From RGIG1681 sp045650505 (GTDB lineage: Bacteria > Bacillota > Clostridia > Christensenellales > UBA1242): 64,000 nucleotides of DNA. A program made the translations under genes and the position numbers. The stretch spans positions 1 through 64,000 of the forward strand of contig JAZRRE010000002.1 in NCBI GenBank assembly GCA_045650505.1, written 5' to 3'. Of the stretch, positions 1 through 8,443 are shown one piece after another (position 1 is the first letter of the stretch; every line of letters starts with the position of its first letter). Below the pieces are notes generated by a model, which saw only the letters and a list, made by a program, of their open reading frames with translations, searched no databases and was not told the origin of the DNA.

Positions 1-116
1 AGTTTCAAATATGTATTTTTTATGTTAGATATAAACAATTTTGAATATAAATAAAATTTATAAAAGATATTAAAATTATTGTTTATATGGCTAAATAAGA
101 TATAAAATAATAACCG

Positions 117-145
117 TTGACTGATATGTGATTTTATGCTATAAT
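117..145 (+). promoter_or_regulatory. SigA-type promoter of the WG-repeat/M16 unit
   Basis: TTGACT (117-122), 17-base spacer, perfect TATAAT (140-145). A transcript would start near 152, about 17 bases before the ATG at 169. Nothing else recognisable lies in 1-116, which is AT-rich. Confidence 0.75.
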
Positions 146-168
146 TTGTATAATAATGGGGCAAGAAA

Positions 169-1662
169 ATGAGGTATTTATATAACACAGAAGTTAAATC
201 TATTATGCAAACAGATAGTGGTGATATGTTTATTGTCACTATAGTTGATGCTGCCAAAAAATATTCAAAATCTTTAATGGATAATCTTGGTAGAATTTCA
301 GATTTTTCTTATCAAGATATTGAAAGAAGATTGTTTGATGAGTTTTTTGAAGCAAAGATAGATTCAAACAACTATGTGCTTATTGATAAATCAGGAAGGG
401 AAATAGTTAAATTTAATTTTAGAGATGAAGTTCATTCATTTAATGATGGAATTGCGGTTTTTGAGCCTAACGAAGCAAAAAGAAGTTATTTTTTAACAGA
501 AAGTGGTGAAATTTTAGGTCAAGAATTTGAAGATGTTGAAGGATTTTTCAATGGCACAGGTTCAGTTAAACTCTTAAATGGTAAATATGTTTTGGTTGAT
601 AGAAATATGAAAATAATCAGCCCTGAATTTGATTATATTGTGCCATTTATAAACAATAAATATACTTGGGCAATAATTCACGGCAAAACTTGCGTTATTG
701 ATAGAGATTTTAAAATTGTGAGTGAATGTATTGTTGATAAAAATGGAAATGAAGAGCCTTATGGCACTATTTTTGATATTGATGACAATGATATAATCAT
801 TCATCAAAAGAGATTTGAAGATGGAAAAACAAGATATTGTTATGTGTCAGTTGATGGCAAACAGTTAGGAAATTATCATTCAATGGTTGCAGGTTTTGTT
901 GAAGGAATAAGTAGAGTTTTCGATGATGATAATGGAACACGATATGTTGACCTTTCTGGCGAATATATCACAAAAAATTCATATATAAACTGTGGAAATT
1001 TTCACAATGGTTTTGCAGTTGTTGGTGCTTTTGATAAAAATAGAGAATTTATTTTTGCTTTTTTAAAGAAAGATGGAAATCTTATGAAATTTGATTTACC
1101 TAAAGCTCAAGAAGAAGCTGGATTTGATGGTGTTTGGTTTCCATTTGCTAGCGATTTTTCTGAAGGCGCCGGTCTTGTTATGTTTAATGGAAATAAGAGA
1201 TATCCTGTAACTGCTGATGGAAAAGTTTTGAAAGGAGTGATGCTTTTAGAATCAAGACACAGTGGATTTTCAAAATATCAAACAAAAAGCAAAAAAGTTT
1301 CTTTTATTGATAAAGATAATCATTCATTTAACACAGAATTTGATTCAGCAGGCTTCTTTAATGAGAATCTTGCTGTGGTAAGCATTGATGGAAAATCTGA
1401 TGTTGTGAGTACGAGTGAAATGTTGCTTTCAGGAATTAGCAAGATTGCCGAAGAAATTGAAAAAAATCCAAAATATATAATGATGCTTCCAAAAGAAGTG
1501 TTTAAAGATAGGGTATTGGTTTTGAGTTTGTTAGACCTTGCAGAAGAAATTGCGAAAACTCAAAACAATAAAGACTATCTTGCTGCTGCACATCGTATTC
1601 GTGAAAATATTGTTTCACAAATTCAAGATAATTCATCAAATAAGAAAAAGTTAGGGGAATAG
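169..1662 (+). CDS. WG-repeat-like protein
   Basis: A 497-residue soluble protein with no signal peptide or membrane segment. Most of its length (about residues 60-420) is a run of loosely repeated units in which a short strand with F-x-x-G (for example FNDG, FVEG, FHNG, FSEG) is followed by a strand, a D/N-x-x-G turn and another strand. This spacing matches WG/KWG-type beta repeats, although the W is usually replaced. The C-terminal 90 residues look helical. No catalytic motif is visible. It is followed four bases later by an M16 peptidase, so the two are probably co-transcribed. WG-repeat proteins are thought to be binding scaffolds; the partner here is unknown. Confidence 0.65.
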   Translation: MRYLYNTEVKSIMQTDSGDMFIVTIVDAAKKYSKSLMDNLGRISDFSYQDIERRLFDEFFEAKIDSNNYVLIDKSGREIVKFNFRDEVHSFNDGIAVFEPNEAKRSYFLTESGEILGQEFEDVEGFFNGTGSVKLLNGKYVLVDRNMKIISPEFDYIVPFINNKYTWAIIHGKTCVIDRDFKIVSECIVDKNGNEEPYGTIFDIDDNDIIIHQKRFEDGKTRYCYVSVDGKQLGNYHSMVAGFVEGISRVFDDDNGTRYVDLSGEYITKNSYINCGNFHNGFAVVGAFDKNREFIFAFLKKDGNLMKFDLPKAQEEAGFDGVWFPFASDFSEGAGLVMFNGNKRYPVTADGKVLKGVMLLESRHSGFSKYQTKSKKVSFIDKDNHSFNTEFDSAGFFNENLAVVSIDGKSDVVSTSEMLLSGISKIAEEIEKNPKYIMMLPKEVFKDRVLVLSLLDLAEEIAKTQNNKDYLAAAHRIRENIVSQIQDNSSNKKKLGE

Positions 1663-1666
1663 TTTT

Positions 1667-2926
1667 GTGATTAAGACAAAAATTTATGACAATGGTTTAA
1701 GACTTTGTCACGAAAAAAATGATAAAAAGGTTGTGGCTGTGAATATTTTATTCAATGTTGGTTCAGCTAATGAAAGTGAAAGTGAACAAGGATATTCGCA
1801 TTTTATTGAACATTTGCTCTTTAAAAGTTCTGAAAATTTTTCAACAATGGAAATTATGGATAAGTTAAGTTACTATGGTGCTGACTTTAATGCATATACT
1901 TCACGAATGGTGACAAGATATATCTTTAAATGTTTGAAAGAGAATTTTGAAAATTGTTTTGAAATTTATGCTGATATGATTATTCGTCCAAAGTTTGATG
2001 CTGAAGAAATTGATAAAGAGCGAAATGTGGTTATTGAAGAAATGAAAAAGTGTGATGATGACCCTGTTGAAGTGCTTTATCGAACTGTTATGAATAACTA
2101 TTATAACGGTAATTCTTATGCTCATGATGAACTTGGAACTGAAGAAATTATTTCAAAAGTTTCAAGAGAAGAATTGCTATCTTATAAAAATAAGCATTAC
2201 ACCGCGAATAACTGCATTATTTCTGTTGTTGGCAATATTGAATTTGAAGAACTTGATAGAATTGTTCAAAAATACTTTGTTTCAGCATTTAATGAGAAAA
2301 GTGAGCCTTATAAAGTAAACAAATTTGAAATTGTTCCAAATATTATTAATAAATATGATGTTGTTGAAAGAGATGATAATCAAGCAAATGTTTGTGTGCA
2401 CATCAAATCGGTTTCAGCAATAAATGATAAAAAATATATTGCTGACCTTTATGCAAGCATATTGGGAAACTCTCAAAATTCAAGGCTTTATAAAATTATT
2501 CGTGAAGAACTTGGGCTTGTTTACACTGTTTATGCGTTTTCAGATATGGTGAGTGTTACTGGCGGAATATTTATTATGCTTGGCACTCGTCCTAAAAATG
2601 TTAAAAAGGCAATTTTTGAAATAAAGCGAATTATAAAAGAACTTGCTGAAAATGGTGTGACTGAAGAAGAATTTGAAAGAGTAAAAAATTTGAAAAAGTC
2701 AGTGCTTGAATATAGCACTGAAACAAATGCAGATATTGCAGAAGCGAATGGTTCAATGATGCATTTATTTGATAGGTGTAAAACACTTGAAGAGAGAAAA
2801 GCACAAATTGAAAATGTTTCACTTGATGATGTTAATGAGTTTGCAAAAGTGATTGCAGGGGAAGAAATGTTTAATGTTGTTGCTGTTGGCAAAAAGTTAA
2901 ACAAAGAAGACCTTAAACAATTTTAG
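1667..2926 (+). CDS. M16 family zinc metallopeptidase (active type)
   Basis: A 419-residue peptidase of the pitrilysin/processing-protease family. The inverted zinc motif HxxEH is intact as H45-F-I-E48-H49, and the third zinc ligand lies about 76 residues on in the E-x-x-V-V-I-E-E stretch (E124/E125). N-terminal catalytic and C-terminal homologous domains are both present, the usual length for single-chain bacterial members. The start is GTG, preceded by AGGGGAA about ten bases upstream; no ATG is better placed. It resembles YmfH of Bacillus, which pairs with the catalytically empty YmfF. The inactive homologue here lies far away at 37554-38819. Substrate unknown; family members degrade peptides. 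Confidence 0.85.
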   Translation: MIKTKIYDNGLRLCHEKNDKKVVAVNILFNVGSANESESEQGYSHFIEHLLFKSSENFSTMEIMDKLSYYGADFNAYTSRMVTRYIFKCLKENFENCFEIYADMIIRPKFDAEEIDKERNVVIEEMKKCDDDPVEVLYRTVMNNYYNGNSYAHDELGTEEIISKVSREELLSYKNKHYTANNCIISVVGNIEFEELDRIVQKYFVSAFNEKSEPYKVNKFEIVPNIINKYDVVERDDNQANVCVHIKSVSAINDKKYIADLYASILGNSQNSRLYKIIREELGLVYTVYAFSDMVSVTGGIFIMLGTRPKNVKKAIFEIKRIIKELAENGVTEEEFERVKNLKKSVLEYSTETNADIAEANGSMMHLFDRCKTLEERKAQIENVSLDDVNEFAKVIAGEEMFNVVAVGKKLNKEDLKQF

Positions 2927-2961
2927 ACAAAATTATAAAAAATGAAAGTTAAATGTTACAA

Positions 2962-2997
2962 AATATTGTCACTAGTTAGTTGACAATATTTTTTTTT
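2962..2997 (+). terminator. Intrinsic terminator after the M16 gene
   Basis: Perfect 10-bp arms (2962-2971 and 2981-2990, AATATTGTCA/TGACAATATT) with a 9-base loop, followed by a run of T. The right arm also supplies the TTGACA -35 box of the htpG promoter, so terminator and promoter overlap. Confidence 0.85.
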
Positions 2998-3008
2998 GGT
3001 ATTATAGT
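2980..3008 (+). promoter_or_regulatory. htpG promoter
   Basis: TTGACA (2980-2985), 17-base spacer, TATAGT (3003-3008). It fires immediately into the CIRCE-like repeat at 3010-3036. Confidence 0.75.
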
Positions 3009-3009
3009 G

Positions 3010-3036
3010 TTAGCAGTTGCACATAAAGAGTGCTAA
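3010..3036 (+). promoter_or_regulatory. CIRCE-like HrcA operator
   Basis: TTAGCAGTT, nine bases, GAGTGCTAA. The known CIRCE operator is TTAGCACTC-N9-GAGTGCTAA; the right arm and the spacing are exact and the left arm differs at two positions. It covers the expected transcription start of htpG, the usual place for HrcA repression. HrcA binding is inferred; hrcA is not in this window. Confidence 0.75.
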
Positions 3037-3063
3037 AATTAGACTTTGATTATAGGAGCATAT

Positions 3064-4938
3064 ATGAAGAATTTTAAAACTGAATCAAAAAGAATTTTAG
3101 ATTTAATGATTAACTCAATTTATACCAACAAAGAAATCTTTTTAAGAGAACTTATTTCGAATGGTTCAGACGCTATTGATAAACTTTATTATAAGAGTTT
3201 ATCAGAAAATATTGGGCTTAACCGTGGTGATTTTGAAATAAAAATTTCAGCAGATAAAGAAAACCGAATTTTGACAATTTCTGATAATGGAATTGGTATG
3301 ACTGCTGAAGAACTTGAAAACAATCTTGGAACTATTGCAAAAAGTGGTTCACATGCTTTCAAAAACGACAACGCAAAGAAAGAAGACATTGACATCATTG
3401 GCCAATTTGGTGTTGGTTTCTATTCAGTGTTTATGATTGGTGAAAAGGTTGAAGTGTTATCAAAGGCATACGGTTCAACAGAGGCTAATATGTGGGTGAG
3501 TGCTGGTGCAGAGGGGTATGAAGTTAAACCTGCTGAAAAAGAAACAAACGGAACAGACATTAAAATTTACATCAAAGCAGACACCGAAGATGAAAGATAT
3601 ACTGAATATCTTGAATATTATAAACTTCGCGAACTTATTAAGCGTTATAGTGACTATATTCGTTATCCAATCAAAATTGAAAATGAAGTTCCTGCACCAG
3701 ATGATTCTGTTGATGGTGAAGGAAAGAAAATTAAAACAATTAAAGAATGGGAAACAATCAACTCAATGATTCCTATGTGGAGAAAATCAAAGGCAGACCT
3801 TTCTGATGAAGACTATAACAAATTCTATAAAGATATGTTCTATGATTTCCAAGACCCATTTATGCATATGCATTATCAAGTTGAAGGTTTGATTGATTAT
3901 AAAGCACTTATTTATATTCCAAAAAGATGTCCTGAAGCATATTTTTCAAAATATTTTGAAAGAGGCTTAAAGCTTTATTCAAATGGTGTGCTTATTATGG
4001 ATAAGTGCAAAGAACTTATTCCTGAATATTTTGGATTTATTCAAGGTTTGGTTGATTGTGAACTTTCACTTAACATTTCACGTGAAACCGTGCAACAAGA
4101 TAGACAACTTCGAAAGATTGCTTCAAACATTGAAAAACAAATAAGAAAAGAACTTCAAGATATGCTTGATAATGATAGACCTCGCTATGAAGAATTCTAT
4201 AATAACTTCGGTTTGCAACTTAAAGTTGGAATTTATAACAATTGGGGAATGGATAAAGACAAACTTCAAGACCTTGTTATGTTCTATTCTGCAAAACAAG
4301 ACAAGCTTGTTACATTTAAAGATTATGTTGCTGCAATGCCAGAAGACCAAAAATATATTTACTATGCAACAGGCAGTTCACTTTTATCAGTTAAGAAAAT
4401 GCCACAAACTGAAAAGATTTTAAATTCTGGTTATGATGTTTTATGTATGACTGATAATGTTGATGAATTTGCAATTAAATATGTTTCTCAATATGATGGA
4501 AAAGAGTTTAAAAATGTTACTGACGGAAACACAGGCATTGAAAGTGCAACAGAAGAAACTCTTGAAGAAGATAAACCTGTTTTAGAGTTTATCAAAACTG
4601 CACTTGAAGGTGAAGTTTTTGATGTTAAACTTTCTAAAAAACTTGGAACTCACCCTGTGTGTTTATCAACAGAAGGCGAAGTTTCACTTGAAATGGAAAA
4701 AGTTTTCAAAGCAATGCCAAAAACTGATGGTGCTCAAGATGTTAGAGCGAAAAAGATTCTTGAAATTAATGCAGAACATAAGATTTATCAAAAGGTTAAA
4801 ACATTGTTTGAAACTGATAAAGATGCAGCAAAAGATATTGCACTTGTGCTTTTAGATGAGGCAAAACTCATTGAAGGGCTTGAAGTTGAAAATATGGAAA
4901 GATTTGTTTCTTTAGTTTCAAAATATATTGCTGAATAA
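3064..4938 (+). CDS. htpG: Molecular chaperone HtpG (Hsp90)
   Basis: A 624-residue cytosolic ATP-dependent chaperone of the Hsp90 family, near the normal bacterial length. The N-terminal GHKL ATPase shows the Glu/Asn region (ELISNGSDAIDKL), the DNGIGM loop and the GQFGVGFYS lid/glycine region; middle and C-terminal dimerisation domains follow. The start is set at ATG 3064, with AGGAG six bases upstream; an in-frame ATT start 18 bases earlier would lie at the Shine-Dalgarno and is rejected. It is monocistronic, between its own promoter with CIRCE-like operator and a terminator. This suggests heat-shock control by HrcA, unlike B. subtilis htpG, which is not CIRCE-controlled. Confidence 0.97.
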   Translation: MKNFKTESKRILDLMINSIYTNKEIFLRELISNGSDAIDKLYYKSLSENIGLNRGDFEIKISADKENRILTISDNGIGMTAEELENNLGTIAKSGSHAFKNDNAKKEDIDIIGQFGVGFYSVFMIGEKVEVLSKAYGSTEANMWVSAGAEGYEVKPAEKETNGTDIKIYIKADTEDERYTEYLEYYKLRELIKRYSDYIRYPIKIENEVPAPDDSVDGEGKKIKTIKEWETINSMIPMWRKSKADLSDEDYNKFYKDMFYDFQDPFMHMHYQVEGLIDYKALIYIPKRCPEAYFSKYFERGLKLYSNGVLIMDKCKELIPEYFGFIQGLVDCELSLNISRETVQQDRQLRKIASNIEKQIRKELQDMLDNDRPRYEEFYNNFGLQLKVGIYNNWGMDKDKLQDLVMFYSAKQDKLVTFKDYVAAMPEDQKYIYYATGSSLLSVKKMPQTEKILNSGYDVLCMTDNVDEFAIKYVSQYDGKEFKNVTDGNTGIESATEETLEEDKPVLEFIKTALEGEVFDVKLSKKLGTHPVCLSTEGEVSLEMEKVFKAMPKTDGAQDVRAKKILEINAEHKIYQKVKTLFETDKDAAKDIALVLLDEAKLIEGLEVENMERFVSLVSKYIAE

Positions 4939-4951
4939 CTCAAAATTTTAT

Positions 4952-4983
4952 AAGACAGATTGCATAAAAATCTGTCTTTTTTT
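4952..4983 (+). terminator. htpG terminator
   Basis: AAGACAGAT / ATCTGTCTT arms (4952-4960, 4970-4978) with a T run. Confidence 0.9.
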
Positions 4984-5052
4984 ATGCAAAATGCTTGACA
5001 ATTTTACCTTTTGACATTAGGCATACAAAATTAAAAAAAATGTAAAAACTTT

Positions 5053-5082
5053 TTGACTATTTTAAGCTATTTGTGATATTAT
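5053..5082 (+). promoter_or_regulatory. Possible promoter of the membrane-anchored protein gene
   Basis: TTGACT (5053-5058), 18-base spacer, TATTAT (5077-5082). Moderate match; it would give a leader of about 70 bases. Confidence 0.45.
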
Positions 5083-5158
5083 CGGTGGGTTGTTGTTTTT
5101 TTGGTATTTAGCAAAAAAAACACTATATTCATAATGATTTACTAGAGAGGTTTTACTA

Positions 5159-5728
5159 ATGAAAAAAGAAAAATTATCTTTTGCTTTTAAAGTTTTAATT
5201 ATGTCTATTTCAATGATAATAATTTGTGCAATTATTATTATTCCAACAATAAAATTTGACGGGGAGTCAGGCGGAAGCTCAATTCACGTTAATAAAAATT
5301 ATGAAACAAACACGGGTTCTGCTGAAACCTCAAAACCATCTAATGATAATAATCAAAATATTGAAAATTCAGAAACTGTAGAGTTTTTTATAAATGAACA
5401 AACAGTTTCAAAAACAAAAAAGATTGTTGGTGAAATAACAATGTTCACATTAAACTTAAAAGTGTTTGTTAGCAACGAAACAAAGTCAGTAAAAACAATA
5501 CACTCATCAGCATTTGAAGGAAGTTATAACATTTCAAATTATGCATCATTTTATAAACTTGAATGTAAAGAAACAAGCGTATCAAAAGTGATTTCGGCTG
5601 GTGAATGTGACAGTTTTGAACTTGAATTTGTGTATGTTGTGACTGACACTGAAAATTTTAAACCACATTTAAAATATGACCTTACCGTTAACTATATGTC
5701 TGCAGAAGTTATTTCTGCAAACATATAG
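5159..5728 (+). CDS. Membrane-anchored extracellular protein of unknown function
   Basis: 189 residues. Residues 11-30 form one hydrophobic segment after a Lys-rich N-terminus, so the protein is probably a type II anchor or uncleaved signal, with the rest outside. Residues 35-75 are a low-complexity Ser/Asn/Thr/Glu linker. Residues 75-189 read as a single beta-rich domain with alternating hydrophobic strands, reminiscent of an immunoglobulin-like or DUF4352-type fold, but I do not recognise the family. Start ATG 5159 follows AGAGAGG about ten bases upstream. The gene stands alone between htpG and rlmH. Confidence 0.7.
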   Translation: MKKEKLSFAFKVLIMSISMIIICAIIIIPTIKFDGESGGSSIHVNKNYETNTGSAETSKPSNDNNQNIENSETVEFFINEQTVSKTKKIVGEITMFTLNLKVFVSNETKSVKTIHSSAFEGSYNISNYASFYKLECKETSVSKVISAGECDSFELEFVYVVTDTENFKPHLKYDLTVNYMSAEVISANI

Positions 5729-5735
5729 TTTGGAA

Positions 5736-5757
5736 GTGAAACAAGGGGTAGTTTCAC
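5736..5757 (+). other. Stem-loop between the anchored protein and rlmH
   Basis: GTGAAAC / GTTTCAC arms (5736-5742, 5751-5757) with an 8-base loop. The T run comes only 17 bases later, so it is at best a weak terminator. Confidence 0.4.
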
Positions 5758-5831
5758 GGCGGTAAGGTTTTTATGTGCTTAAAATTTGATAAATAATTGC
5801 AATTATCCTTTGAATATATTATATTATAAGT

Positions 5832-6290
5832 ATGAAAGTTAATATTGTTTGTGTAGGAAAAATTAAAGAAAAGTATTTCACTGATGCGATTGCAGAGTAT
5901 GCAAAACGATTGTCAAGATTCTGTTCATTCAACATTATTGAAGTTGATGAGGCATCTAAAATTGACAATTTAGACAAAAAATCAGAAGCAGAAGGCAAAC
6001 TTATTTTAGAAAAGTGCTCTGGTGTAATTGTGTCGCTTGATTCAAGAGGAAAAATGCTTGAAAGTCCTGAAATTGCAGAATTTATAAAGTCTAATCAAGT
6101 TTCAGGGGTGAGTGAAATTTCTTTTGTTATTGGTGGCTCAAATGGGCTTTCAAATGATGTGATTAAGTCTTCAAAACTTGTTTTGTCTTTTGGTAAAATC
6201 ACATATCCACATCAATTATTCCGTGTGGTGCTTGCAGAGCAAATTTATCGTGCTTTTGCAATAATTGCAGGGCTTCCATATCATAAATAA
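5832..6290 (+). CDS. rlmH: 23S rRNA (pseudouridine-1915-N3)-methyltransferase RlmH
   Basis: A 152-residue SPOUT methyltransferase, slightly shorter than the usual 155-159. RlmH methylates pseudouridine 1915 in helix 69 of 23S rRNA using S-adenosylmethionine. The N-terminal strand MKVNIVCVGK, the knot motif FVIGGSNGLS and the C-terminal block HQLFRVVLAEQIYRA...LPYHK are all present. No Shine-Dalgarno sequence precedes the ATG; a TATTAT box ends four bases upstream, so the message could be leaderless, though less convincingly than for other genes here. The metal ATPase follows ten bases downstream and is probably co-transcribed. Confidence 0.95.
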   Translation: MKVNIVCVGKIKEKYFTDAIAEYAKRLSRFCSFNIIEVDEASKIDNLDKKSEAEGKLILEKCSGVIVSLDSRGKMLESPEIAEFIKSNQVSGVSEISFVIGGSNGLSNDVIKSSKLVLSFGKITYPHQLFRVVLAEQIYRAFAIIAGLPYHK

Positions 6291-6300
6291 AGGAGAGTTT

Positions 6301-8391
6301 ATGCAGTATAAATTCAAACTCTTAAAAATTCATTGTGCTGGTTGTGCATTGGCATTAGAACAAAAATTAAACGAAATAGTTGGTGTGACTGCTGAAATTA
6401 GTTTTGTAACAAAAGTTTTAAAGCTTGAAATAGAAAGAGAAAATCAAGCAGAAGTGCTAACTGAAGTTAAAATGGCAATCAATGATTTTGACCATTCAAT
6501 TGAAATTGCAGACTATGTTAGCGATGAAGATATTGCTAAAAAAGAAAAAAGAGAACGAAAATTTAATATAATCAAACTTTCAGTTGCCACAGTTGTTTTA
6601 ATTTTAAATTTGTTTATTCCTGTGTTTTGGCTCAAAGTCTTAATTTTTGCACTTGATTATGTGCTTGTGTCTTACAAAGTGTTAATAAAGGCAGGCAAAA
6701 ATATATTAAAAGGCAAAGTTTTTGATGAAAACTTTTTAATGGCAGTGGCTTCACTTGGGGCATTTGTTATTCAAGAGTTCATTGAAGCAATTGCGGTTAT
6801 GCTCCTTTTTGGAATTGGTGAAATTTTAGAAGAACTTGCCGTTTCAAAATCTAGAAAAACAATAAAATCACTTCTTGAAATAAAGCAGCCTTATGCAAAC
6901 CTTGTTCAGGGTGAAGAAGAACAAAAAGTTACACTTGCAGAGGTTTCTGTTGGTGATTTGATAAGAGTTAAACCAGGTGAAAGAATTCCTCTAGATGGTA
7001 TTATTTTAGATGGAACTTCAAATCTTAATATGTCAGCATTGACAGGTGAAACAAAAGAGAGAATTGTTCAAGTGAATGATGAGGTTTTGTCTGGTTCAAT
7101 CAATGGTTCTGGAGTGCTTCTTATTGAAGTTACTAAACTTGAAAAAGATAGCACTGTTTCAAAAATTGTTGATATGGTTGAAAAAGCAACCGAAACAAAA
7201 GCGAAATCTGAAAAATTTATTTCAAAGTTTTCAAGGTGGTACACTCCAACGGTTATGGTGCTGGCATTAGTGATTATGTTTATTCCACCAATATTTAGTG
7301 GATATAGAGACTTTGTGACTTATGCTTACAGGGCTTTGAGTTTCTTGGTTGTGTCTTGCCCTTGTGCACTTGTTATTTCAGTTCCACTCACTTATTTTGC
7401 AGGCATTGGTTCATTTGCAAGAATTGGTGTTCTTATTAAAGGTGCAAACTATATTGAAGCGCTTGCAAAAGCAAATGCTGTTATTTTCGATAAAACAGGA
7501 ACACTTACAAATGGTGATTTTGAAGTAACTGAAATTGTGGCACTCAATGGTCACAGTGAAGATGAGGTTTTAGAAACCATTGCTTACGCTGAATCTTTTT
7601 CAAATCACAGAATTGCAAATTCAGTTGTGAGATATTATAAAGAAAAAATAAAGAAAGATATAAACACTGCGTGGATAAGTGATTATACTGAAATTGCAGG
7701 CAAGGGTGTTAGTGCAAGCATATTTATGCAAGAAGTTCTTGTTGGAAATGCTAGGCTTTTGAAAGAAAAAGAAATTCCATTTTTTGAAATAAGCCGAACC
7801 GGCACAGTTATTTATGTTGCAATAGCAGGTGAGTGTGCGGGATATGTTGTTTTAGAAGACACACTCAAGAAAGATTCTGTTAAAGCAATAAGAGATTTAT
7901 ATTCACTTGGAATAAGAGATGTTTCGGTAAGCACAGGAGATGAAGAAAATGTTGCAAAAGAGATTTGCAACAAACTTGCAATAAAAAATTGTTATTCAGG
8001 CTTGCTTCCTGAAGATAAAGTGCTTATAATAGCAGATAAGGTGCAAGAAGGAAAAACAGTTGCGTTTGTTGGTGATGGAATTAATGATGCTCCATCGATT
8101 GCAAATGCCAATGTTGGAATTGCTATGGGTGGTCTTGGAAGTGATATTGCTGTTGAAACAGCCGATGTTGTTTTGATGACCGATGAACCAAGCAAGGTTG
8201 CTTCTGCAATAAAAAAAGCAAAGAAAACACACAAAATTGTGCTTCAAAACATTATTGGCACAATAGCAATAAAAGTTGCAGTTTTGGCGCTTATTGGTTT
8301 TGGCTTTTCAGGAATGTGGCTTGCGGTGTTTGCTGATGTTGGCGTTAATCTTATTGCTGTGTTTAACAGTTTAAGAGCAATGCTTAAATAG
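6301..8391 (+). CDS. P1B-type heavy-metal ATPase, Zn/Cd/Pb exporter type
   Basis: A 696-residue membrane ATPase that pumps soft metal ions across the cytoplasmic membrane. An N-terminal HMA domain carries C-A-G-C (HCAGCAL, about residues 13-19) instead of the usual GMTCxxC. A transmembrane bundle, the TGE actuator loop (LTGETK), the intramembrane CPC motif (SCPCAL), the DKTGTLT phosphorylation site near residue 397, and GDGINDAP follow. The last helices contain the Lys (IKVAVLAL) and Asp (ADVGVNL) typical of P1B-2 zinc/cadmium/lead pumps. Start ATG 6301 follows AAAGGAGAG; an upstream in-frame start inside rlmH is less likely. No metal-responsive regulator adjoins it. Confidence 0.9.
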   Translation: MQYKFKLLKIHCAGCALALEQKLNEIVGVTAEISFVTKVLKLEIERENQAEVLTEVKMAINDFDHSIEIADYVSDEDIAKKEKRERKFNIIKLSVATVVLILNLFIPVFWLKVLIFALDYVLVSYKVLIKAGKNILKGKVFDENFLMAVASLGAFVIQEFIEAIAVMLLFGIGEILEELAVSKSRKTIKSLLEIKQPYANLVQGEEEQKVTLAEVSVGDLIRVKPGERIPLDGIILDGTSNLNMSALTGETKERIVQVNDEVLSGSINGSGVLLIEVTKLEKDSTVSKIVDMVEKATETKAKSEKFISKFSRWYTPTVMVLALVIMFIPPIFSGYRDFVTYAYRALSFLVVSCPCALVISVPLTYFAGIGSFARIGVLIKGANYIEALAKANAVIFDKTGTLTNGDFEVTEIVALNGHSEDEVLETIAYAESFSNHRIANSVVRYYKEKIKKDINTAWISDYTEIAGKGVSASIFMQEVLVGNARLLKEKEIPFFEISRTGTVIYVAIAGECAGYVVLEDTLKKDSVKAIRDLYSLGIRDVSVSTGDEENVAKEICNKLAIKNCYSGLLPEDKVLIIADKVQEGKTVAFVGDGINDAPSIANANVGIAMGGLGSDIAVETADVVLMTDEPSKVASAIKKAKKTHKIVLQNIIGTIAIKVAVLALIGFGFSGMWLAVFADVGVNLIAVFNSLRAMLK

Positions 8392-8392
8392 G

Positions 8393-8411
8393 TGTTATGT
8401 TACGCATAACA
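8393..8411 (+). other. Stem-loop upstream of argS
   Basis: TGTTATG / CATAACA arms with loop TTACG in the 52-base gap before argS. No T run follows, so it may be an mRNA-stability or processing hairpin rather than a terminator. Confidence 0.4.
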
Positions 8412-8443
8412 GCCATAATATAAGAAGTTATAAGGAGAAACTT

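Noticed and set aside
3046..3063. Longer htpG start including six extra residues
   Set aside because: The extra codons cover the AGGAG ribosome site; ATG 3064 fits spacing and the family N-terminus.
6265..6300. Metal ATPase starting inside rlmH
   Set aside because: ATG 6301 follows a strong AAAGGAGAG; upstream codons encode no family sequence.
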